Shown in pieces: positions 6,952-10,634 of a DNA stretch of 10,634 nucleotides (its first letter is position 1; every line of letters begins with the position of its first letter). The stretch lies in assembly GCA_025355835.1 (NCBI GenBank), contig JANXYW010000006.1, forward strand, positions 1-10,634, written 5' to 3'. The notes under the pieces were generated by a model. It made no database searches and was not told the DNA's origin. It saw nothing but the letters and a program-made list of their open reading frames with translations. Source of the stretch: Chloroflexota bacterium. GTDB lineage: Bacteria; Chloroflexota; Dehalococcoidia; DSTF01; JACRBR01. The position numbers and the translations under genes are program-made.

Positions 6952-6975
6952 CGGGGCGCACAGCCGTGCGCCCCT
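6952..6975. repeat. Palindromic 24-mer repeat, copy 1
   Basis: The unit contains a perfect 9-bp stem, GGGGCGCAC, a four-base loop AGCC, and GTGCGCCCC, with a C before and a T after it. It is identical to the copy at 7102-7125. The form resembles dispersed intergenic palindromes of high-GC environmental genomes. Confidence 0.75.
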
Positions 6976-7020
6976 ACTGTGGCCGAGCGTCGCTCGAACA
7001 GGAAGACTCCCGAACCGAGA

Positions 7021-7061
7021 GCCCTCTCCACGTCGTGGAGAGGGCGGTCGCCACAGGCGAC
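7021..7061. repeat. Two adjacent perfect hairpins between the 24-mer copies
   Basis: An 11-bp stem, GCCCTCTCCAC-GTC-GTGGAGAGGGC (7021-7045), is followed one base later by a 6-bp stem, GTCGCC-ACA-GGCGAC (7047-7061), then GGGTGAGG. The composition and the GGGTGAGG tail look like a second dispersed repeat family nested between the two 24-mers. Confidence 0.65.
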
Positions 7062-7101
7062 GGGTGAGGTGCCCGCCTGGCATCGAGCGGTCGGCGCTAA
7101 A

Positions 7102-7125
7102 CGGGGCGCACAGCCGTGCGCCCCT
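7102..7125. repeat. Palindromic 24-mer repeat, copy 2; may also terminate the SIMPL transcript
   Basis: This is identical to the copy at 6952-6975 and starts exactly 150 bases after it. It lies 25 bases beyond the SIMPL stop codon. Read on the minus strand it is a 9-bp GC stem followed by GTTTAGC, so it could serve as an intrinsic terminator with a short T tract for the sigma/anti-sigma/SIMPL transcript. Confidence 0.7.
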
Positions 7126-7149
7126 GCGAAGAACCCGGTGGCACAGTCG

Positions 7150-7902
7150 CTACTTAATCGCCCACGTGATCGACACTTGCACCGTCACATCCAGCTCGCC
7201 CGGCTGAATCGGCGTCGGCCCCCCCGTGTCCGGGGCTCCGATCCCGGCCCGCGCGCTTCGTGAGTCGTAGAACACGGGCGCGTTGCTGTTCTCTGAAATA
7301 TTCATCGCTGCGCCGATGATGACGCCGGCTACCTGCGCCAGCGTCTCGGCCTTCGCTTTCGCGTCGGCGACGGCCTTCTCGCGCGCCTGCTTTTGCAGAT
7401 CGGCGGGGTTGTCGATGGTGAACGCGAGCCCCTGGATCGCCGTGTCGTTGCCGCCGGCTTTCACCGCGTCGTCAACGACACGGCTGGTCTTGTTGATATC
7501 GCGCAGCGTCACGCTGAGAATGTTCGTCACCTGGAAGCCGCGCAGTCTCTGGTTGCCGTCGTTGTAGTCGTACTGCGGCTGAATGTTGAACTGCTGCGTC
7601 TGGATGTCCTTGTCGGCGACGCCGTTGTTCTTCAGCGTCTTGACGATCGCGTCCAGCGAAACCGCTGCCTGATCGCGCGCCTTCTGCACCGTATCCGACT
7701 CCGCATTCACGCCGAGCGTCAGCTTCGCTACATCCGGCTTGCCCGAGACCTTCCCTTCGCCGGTCACGCTGATGCCCGTCTGTCCCTGCCCGCCGCTTGT
7801 TTCGACGCGCGTCGTCCGATCGCCGCATCCTGCGGCAAATACGCCCAGGGCGACGACCGCTCCGATAGTGGCGAACCCCGCGACACGCTTACGCTTGTTC
7901 AT
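7150..7902 (-). CDS. SIMPL (DUF541) domain lipoprotein
   Basis: This 250-residue exported lipoprotein belongs to the SIMPL/DUF541 family (YggE, Brucella BP26), periplasmic or surface proteins linked to oxidative and envelope stress whose biochemical role is unclear. The signal peptide is MNKRKRVAGFATIGAVVALG followed by VFAAGC, so C26 is the lipidated cysteine. The SIMPL domain runs from about residue 41 (GISVTGEGKVSGKPDVAKLTLGV) to the C-terminus, with family landmarks QTQQFNIQPQYDY and ending VTVQVSITWAIK. An in-frame start at 7962 was rejected because ATG 7902 has a perfect GAGGAGG seven bases upstream and places the signal peptide first. It lies 53 bases downstream of the anti-sigma gene in the same direction and has its own ECF-type promoter motif. 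Confidence 0.92.
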   Translation of the reverse strand: MNKRKRVAGFATIGAVVALGVFAAGCGDRTTRVETSGGQGQTGISVTGEGKVSGKPDVAKLTLGVNAESDTVQKARDQAAVSLDAIVKTLKNNGVADKDIQTQQFNIQPQYDYNDGNQRLRGFQVTNILSVTLRDINKTSRVVDDAVKAGGNDTAIQGLAFTIDNPADLQKQAREKAVADAKAKAETLAQVAGVIIGAAMNISENSNAPVFYDSRSARAGIGAPDTGGPTPIQPGELDVTVQVSITWAIK

Positions 7903-7909
7903 CTGATGT

Positions 7910-7916
7910 CCTCCTC
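7910..7916 (-). promoter_or_regulatory. Ribosome binding site of the SIMPL gene
   Basis: Minus-strand GAGGAGG, seven bases before ATG 7902. It decides the start against the longer frame. Confidence 0.85.
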
Positions 7917-7955
7917 GATTCCACCAACTACACGCGGCAGCGCGCTTTGCCGTCG

Positions 7956-8744
7956 CTACCACGTGATCGCTATGACGACCGCGGCCGTCGCTTTGTTCCG
8001 ATAGTCATCGCCCGTGCGCGCCCCCTGCAGCCCGCCTGCCACGGATGGGGCGGTGAAATCCGCATTCGGTGACGCAGCCGCCGGCGTCGGAGTCGAGGAG
8101 CCGCTGTACGGAGCCGGCAGCGCCGCGAGCGGCGTCCTGCTGTCATCGGTCGTGGACACGCTGTTCGCAGCTGCTTGCGACGTCGGCGGCAAGCTCGAAT
8201 CCAGCTGCGGCGCCGCGTCCGCAGCCACGGGCGAATTGGCGATCGGCGGGGCGGCGCCACCGCTCGGTCCGGGCGCCGACTTGCTGGTCGAGCTGTTCGT
8301 CGTGTTCGAGCTTTGGGCCCCCGACGCGCTGGTCGCCGGGCGCGCGGCCGCCAACTCCGAAGTCGACGAGCCGTCGCTTCCGCCTCCAAACGTCACGTAC
8401 GCGCCGACGACGGCGATCGCCACCGCCGCTGCGACCATCCCCGCCGGCGCCCATCGCGTGAGCTGCGGAGCACGCGTCGAGCGGGCCGTCGCGCCAGCCT
8501 CGACATCCGCCACGCGCAACCGGAACGATCGTGCGGGCGTCGCCTCCGGCATCGCGCGCAGTGCGACGCGTGTCGCACGCAGTCCGTCGCGCACGCCGCG
8601 GCACGCATCGCACGATGCGACGTGTTCGTCGAGGCGCGCAGCGGTGGCGGCATCGAGTTGCCCGTCAAGCTGCGCCGAGAGCGCGTTGACGTCAGGCTCG
8701 TGTCCGCGGAAGAATCGCAACAGCTTGTTCACACGTATCCCCAT
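7956..8744 (-). CDS. Transmembrane anti-sigma factor with zf-HC2-type zinc finger
   Basis: This protein probably holds the ECF sigma factor encoded just upstream inactive at the membrane until an envelope signal arrives. In 262 residues (from ATG 8744) it has a cytoplasmic anti-sigma domain with the zinc motif H41-V-A-S-C45-D-A-C48, one membrane segment at about 99-119 (WAPAGMVAAAVAIAVVGAYV), and a Ser/Ala/Pro/Thr-rich outer tail of about 140 residues ending AAVVIAITW. It lacks any recognisable sensor domain outside. The start is uncertain. A TTG at 8816 would overlap the sigma gene by 32 bases, ATG 8744 leaves 40 bases, and GTG 8732 has a faint GGGG upstream. I prefer 8744 because the ECF-type promoter motif at 8781-8806 would put transcription start downstream of the TTG. 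Confidence 0.9.
   Translation of the reverse strand: MGIRVNKLLRFFRGHEPDVNALSAQLDGQLDAATAARLDEHVASCDACRGVRDGLRATRVALRAMPEATPARSFRLRVADVEAGATARSTRAPQLTRWAPAGMVAAAVAIAVVGAYVTFGGGSDGSSTSELAAARPATSASGAQSSNTTNSSTSKSAPGPSGGAAPPIANSPVAADAAPQLDSSLPPTSQAAANSVSTTDDSRTPLAALPAPYSGSSTPTPAAASPNADFTAPSVAGGLQGARTGDDYRNKATAAVVIAITW
7974..7999 (-). promoter_or_regulatory. Putative ECF promoter of the SIMPL gene, GGAAC-N17-CGTCATA
   Basis: Read on the minus strand, GGAAC (7999-7995) and CGTC (7977-7974) are 17 bases apart, with ATA next. The site lies in the last codons of the anti-sigma gene, about 70 bases before ATG 7902. It matches the usual ECF form (AAC in -35, CGTC in -10) and the copy before the anti-sigma gene. 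Confidence 0.5.
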
Positions 8745-8780
8745 CCGGAGGCCGTACGCTGGGTACGGTCTCGATGTTAT

Positions 8781-8806
8781 GACGCTACACGCTTCTCCGA
8801 TGTTCC
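8781..8806 (-). promoter_or_regulatory. Putative ECF promoter of the anti-sigma gene, GGAAC-N17-CGTCATA
   Basis: Minus-strand GGAAC (8806-8802) and CGTC (8784-8781) are separated by 17 bases and followed by ATA, as in the SIMPL site. The element overlaps the sigma gene stop codon and lies 37 bases before ATG 8744. Confidence 0.55.
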
Positions 8807-9396
8807 GGTGCCTCAAGCTCGCGCCGCAGCTTCTCCCGCCCCCGCGCGATGCGCGACTTAACGGTGCCGACCGACGTCCGCATCGCCGAGGCGATCTCTT
8901 CGTAGGCGAACCCCTGCATATCGCACATCACGACGGCCAGACGCTGATCGGGCGGCAGGCGCAGCAGCGCCGCCTGGACGGTCGCCTGCTGCTCACGGCG
9001 CAGGGCCTTCGTTTCCGGCCCGGCAGCGGTGTCCGCCACATCGATCGTGTCGTCGCTGCCCGGCAGGGGCGCGTCCAGCGATACGGCGGGCCGCCGGCCG
9101 CGGCGCCGCAGCTCATCTACGCAGGCGTTCGAGGCGATACGCATCAGCCACGGCCGAAACGCGCCGCCTTTGAAGCTGCTGATATGCCGGTACGCGGACA
9201 AAAATGCGTCCTGCGTCGCATCTTCCGCGGACACGCTGCTGCCGAGCATACGAAAGCAGAGGTTGTACACGATGCGTTGGTGGCGATCGACGAGCCCATT
9301 GAATGCATCGAGGTTGCCATCACGAGCGCGCCGAATAAGCTCCGGCTCGTCGTCCGGACTGCTGGGCGCGGGTTCGGGAGCGGCGTGAGCGTTCAA
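8785..9396 (-). CDS. ECF-type RNA polymerase sigma factor
   Basis: This alternative sigma factor of 203 residues, the usual ECF size, has region 2 (about 30-99), with FNGLVDRHQRIVYNLCFRML, the core-binding and -10 recognition stretch AEDATQDAFLSAYRHISSFK, and FRPWLMRIASNACVDELRRR. Region 4 (about 143-195) carries LLRLPPDQRLAVVMCDMQGF, AYEEIASAM and the -35-binding helix TSVGTVKSRIARGREKLRRE. Region 3 is missing, as expected for ECF. The frame is open upstream to 9708 but that part is antisense to lepB and unlike sigma factors; TTG 9396 is the only standard start that gives a normal N-terminus (NAHAAPEPAPSSPDDEPELI). No Shine-Dalgarno site is visible there. The anti-sigma gene follows in the same direction, the standard arrangement. 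Confidence 0.93.
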   Translation of the reverse strand: MNAHAAPEPAPSSPDDEPELIRRARDGNLDAFNGLVDRHQRIVYNLCFRMLGSSVSAEDATQDAFLSAYRHISSFKGGAFRPWLMRIASNACVDELRRRGRRPAVSLDAPLPGSDDTIDVADTAAGPETKALRREQQATVQAALLRLPPDQRLAVVMCDMQGFAYEEIASAMRTSVGTVKSRIARGREKLRRELEAPEHRRSV

Positions 9397-9401
9397 TCGC
9401 G

Positions 9402-9418
9402 CAGAGTCTAACAGAGTC
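9402..9418. repeat. CAGAGTC direct repeat, one helical turn apart, before the sigma gene
   Basis: CAGAGTC occurs at 9402-9408 and 9412-9418, a 10-base period, just upstream of the TTG start at 9396. Between them on the minus strand is TAGACT (9410-9405), a 4-of-6 match to a -10 hexamer. It could be a regulator site or promoter core for the sigma gene; the evidence is slight. Confidence 0.3.
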
Positions 9419-9445
9419 GCGCTTACGGTTGGCCAGAAGCAATGT

Positions 9446-9470
9446 GGAACGCGAGCGCTCGATTCGCGTC
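9446..9470 (+). promoter_or_regulatory. Putative ECF promoter of lepB, GGAAC-N16-CGTC
   Basis: GGAAC (9446-9450) and CGTC (9467-9470) are separated by 16 bases. Transcription would begin near 9477, leaving a leader of about 19 bases that includes an AGGG at 9487-9490 as ribosome site for ATG 9496. The spacer contains a perfect palindrome CGAGCGCTCG (9452-9461) that could be an operator. It lacks the ATA seen after the two minus-strand sites and has one base less spacing. Confidence 0.5.
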
Positions 9471-9495
9471 GGCCACATGATAGACTAGGGAACGT

Positions 9496-10634
9496 ATGCC
9501 CAATGATCCCGCCGGCCCGGACGAAGAAACCGGGCAACCCCAAACCCCCGCAAAGCCAGCAAACGTCGCTCCCGCCTCGCCGGACGACGATGCCTCGCCG
9601 TACACCGCGTTCGCGCCGCCACCCGAATCGCGCTTGGACGCCCCCAAGATCGCTCCCGACGAGCCCGTCGCGAGTGAGGCCGTAGTTCCCGAGGCCGTAG
9701 GGACGCACCTTCAGGTCCGTCCCCCGCTCGAATTGGCGTTGTCGTCCGAAATCACGAACGCCTCGACGTCAACCGGCACCGCGCCCGTCGCGTCGGAACC
9801 GGCGCCCGTCGCCGAATTCACAACGCCCGCCGTGTCGGAGCAACCGCCGACCGAAGCGCCGAAACTCGCTTCGCCGTCGCCGATCGAGGTATGGCCGCCC
9901 GAGCCCGTCGACCCATATGGCGACGTGCCGGCGTCGCTTGAGCTTGCGTACACGTCCGAAGACATCGGTCTCAGCGAGAAGGCCTACGATCGCACGTATC
10001 CGTACGAAGCGATTCAGAAGAAGCGCCGTCGCACCAACGGCGCGCGCGCACGCAAAGTCGGCCGCGAGCTCGCCGAGACGGTGATCCTGGCGCTGCTGAT
10101 CTTCTTCGCCGTGAAGTCCGTCGTGCAGAACTTCCGCGTCGAAGGCGCCAGCATGGAGCCGACGATGCACAACGACCAGTATTTGCTGGTCAACAAGGCG
10201 CTCTACTTCCGCCTCAACCTCGATCGCGTGCACGACATCCTGCCGTTCGTTCCGGGCGGCGACGACAGCGAGCATCACCTGTTCCGCGCGCCGCGCCGTG
10301 GCGACATCATCGTCTTCAAGTTTCCGCTCGACCCGAGCCGCGACTTCATCAAGCGCGTCATCGGTGTGCCTGGCGATACCGTGGAGGTGCGCGAGGAGAC
10401 CGTCTTCATCAACGGCAGCCCGTTGAAAGAGGACTACATCAAGGACAAGCCGAACTACACGTACGCGCCCAAAACCGTGCCCGCGGGCATGTACTACGTG
10501 CTCGGCGACAACCGCCGCAACAGCTTCGATTCACACGCCTGGGGCAACAGCTGCAGCCCGCAGCAGCTCTGCGACTTCGTGCCCGAAGAAAACATCATCG
10601 GCCAGGCGTGGGTCTCCTACTGGCCCTTCGACCA
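9496..10634 (+). CDS. lepB: Signal peptidase I with long N-terminal extension (3' end outside window)
   Basis: LepB is the membrane serine protease that removes signal peptides from exported proteins. The frame runs from ATG 9496 past the right edge (379 full codons seen). Residues 1-180 are a Pro/Ala/Glu-rich, probably disordered extension, followed by a basic patch (KKRRRTNGARARK) and a membrane helix (about 196-215, VILALLIFFAVKSVVQNFRV). The catalytic serine S219 lies in GASMEPTM and the lysine K286 in FIKRVIGVPGDTVEV. The late box reads GDNRRNSFDSHAWG (337-350). A ten-residue insert with C353 and C359 comes before FVPEENIIGQAW. The usual catalytic core starts near residue 190, so the extension roughly doubles the visible part. 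It is divergent from the sigma gene, with a 99-base shared upstream region. Confidence 0.95.
   Translation, partial: MPNDPAGPDEETGQPQTPAKPANVAPASPDDDASPYTAFAPPPESRLDAPKIAPDEPVASEAVVPEAVGTHLQVRPPLELALSSEITNASTSTGTAPVASEPAPVAEFTTPAVSEQPPTEAPKLASPSPIEVWPPEPVDPYGDVPASLELAYTSEDIGLSEKAYDRTYPYEAIQKKRRRTNGARARKVGRELAETVILALLIFFAVKSVVQNFRVEGASMEPTMHNDQYLLVNKALYFRLNLDRVHDILPFVPGGDDSEHHLFRAPRRGDIIVFKFPLDPSRDFIKRVIGVPGDTVEVREETVFINGSPLKEDYIKDKPNYTYAPKTVPAGMYYVLGDNRRNSFDSHAWGNSCSPQQLCDFVPEENIIGQAWVSYWPFD

Noticed and set aside
6755..7263. Plus-strand ORFs of 150 and 106 residues in the dnaJ/SIMPL gap
   Set aside because: Their translations (GAHSRAPLL, GAQPCAPT) derive from the palindromic repeats, and they run into the SIMPL gene on the other strand.
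8014..9411. 465-residue plus-strand frame antisense to the sigma and anti-sigma genes
   Set aside because: Both minus-strand genes are recognised families. The antisense frame is open only because of GC-rich codon structure.
10261..10285. Another GGAAC-N16-CGTC motif on the minus strand
   Set aside because: It lies inside lepB, antisense, with no gene start downstream in reach. It is kept as a warning that the short form of the motif also occurs by chance.

Overview
The window is GC-rich and compactly coded, with strong G/C at third codon positions. It looks like chromosome from an environmental bacterium. The signal peptidase box D-S-H-A-W-G, the Ala/Thr/Pro-rich lipoproteins and the intergenic palindromes suggest Chloroflexota, but no 16S or ribosomal gene is present, so this is only a tentative inference.

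Layout. At the left edge, plus strand, lies a PIN-domain toxin-like gene (to 666) preceded by the 3' end of a small helical ORF. Together they look like a VapBC-type pair, or one gene broken by a single-base frameshift. Convergent to it is ilvD (2387-705, minus), which encodes dihydroxy-acid dehydratase of branched-chain amino acid synthesis. About 310 bases upstream of ilvD carry short direct repeats and three copies of a CACAGAG-type dispersed repeat. Three plus-strand genes follow: a secreted lipoprotein (2698-3591), a KANL3/Tex30-like alpha/beta hydrolase (3601-4266) and an MFS permease (4366-5535). Convergent to these is a type I dnaJ (6688-5555, minus). A non-coding stretch of about 460 bases (6689-7149) is packed with perfect inverted repeats, including two identical 24-mers exactly 150 bases apart.

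The right third looks like a stress-response module. An ECF sigma factor (9396-8785), a zinc-finger transmembrane anti-sigma factor (8744-7956) and a SIMPL/DUF541 lipoprotein (7902-7150) run leftward. Type I signal peptidase lepB (9496 to beyond the window) diverges from them. I found three well-placed GGAAC-N16/17-CGTC motifs, the classical ECF promoter form: before the anti-sigma gene (inside the sigma gene's 3' end), before the SIMPL gene (inside the anti-sigma gene's 3' end), and before lepB. The first two share the longer form GGAAC-N17-CGTCATA. I infer an envelope or secretion stress regulon in which the sigma factor drives its own anti-sigma factor, a SIMPL lipoprotein and signal peptidase. 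This is a sequence-based hypothesis. One further copy of the motif lies antisense inside lepB, where it would not be expected to act.

I see no rRNA, tRNA, CRISPR array, transposase or phage gene.
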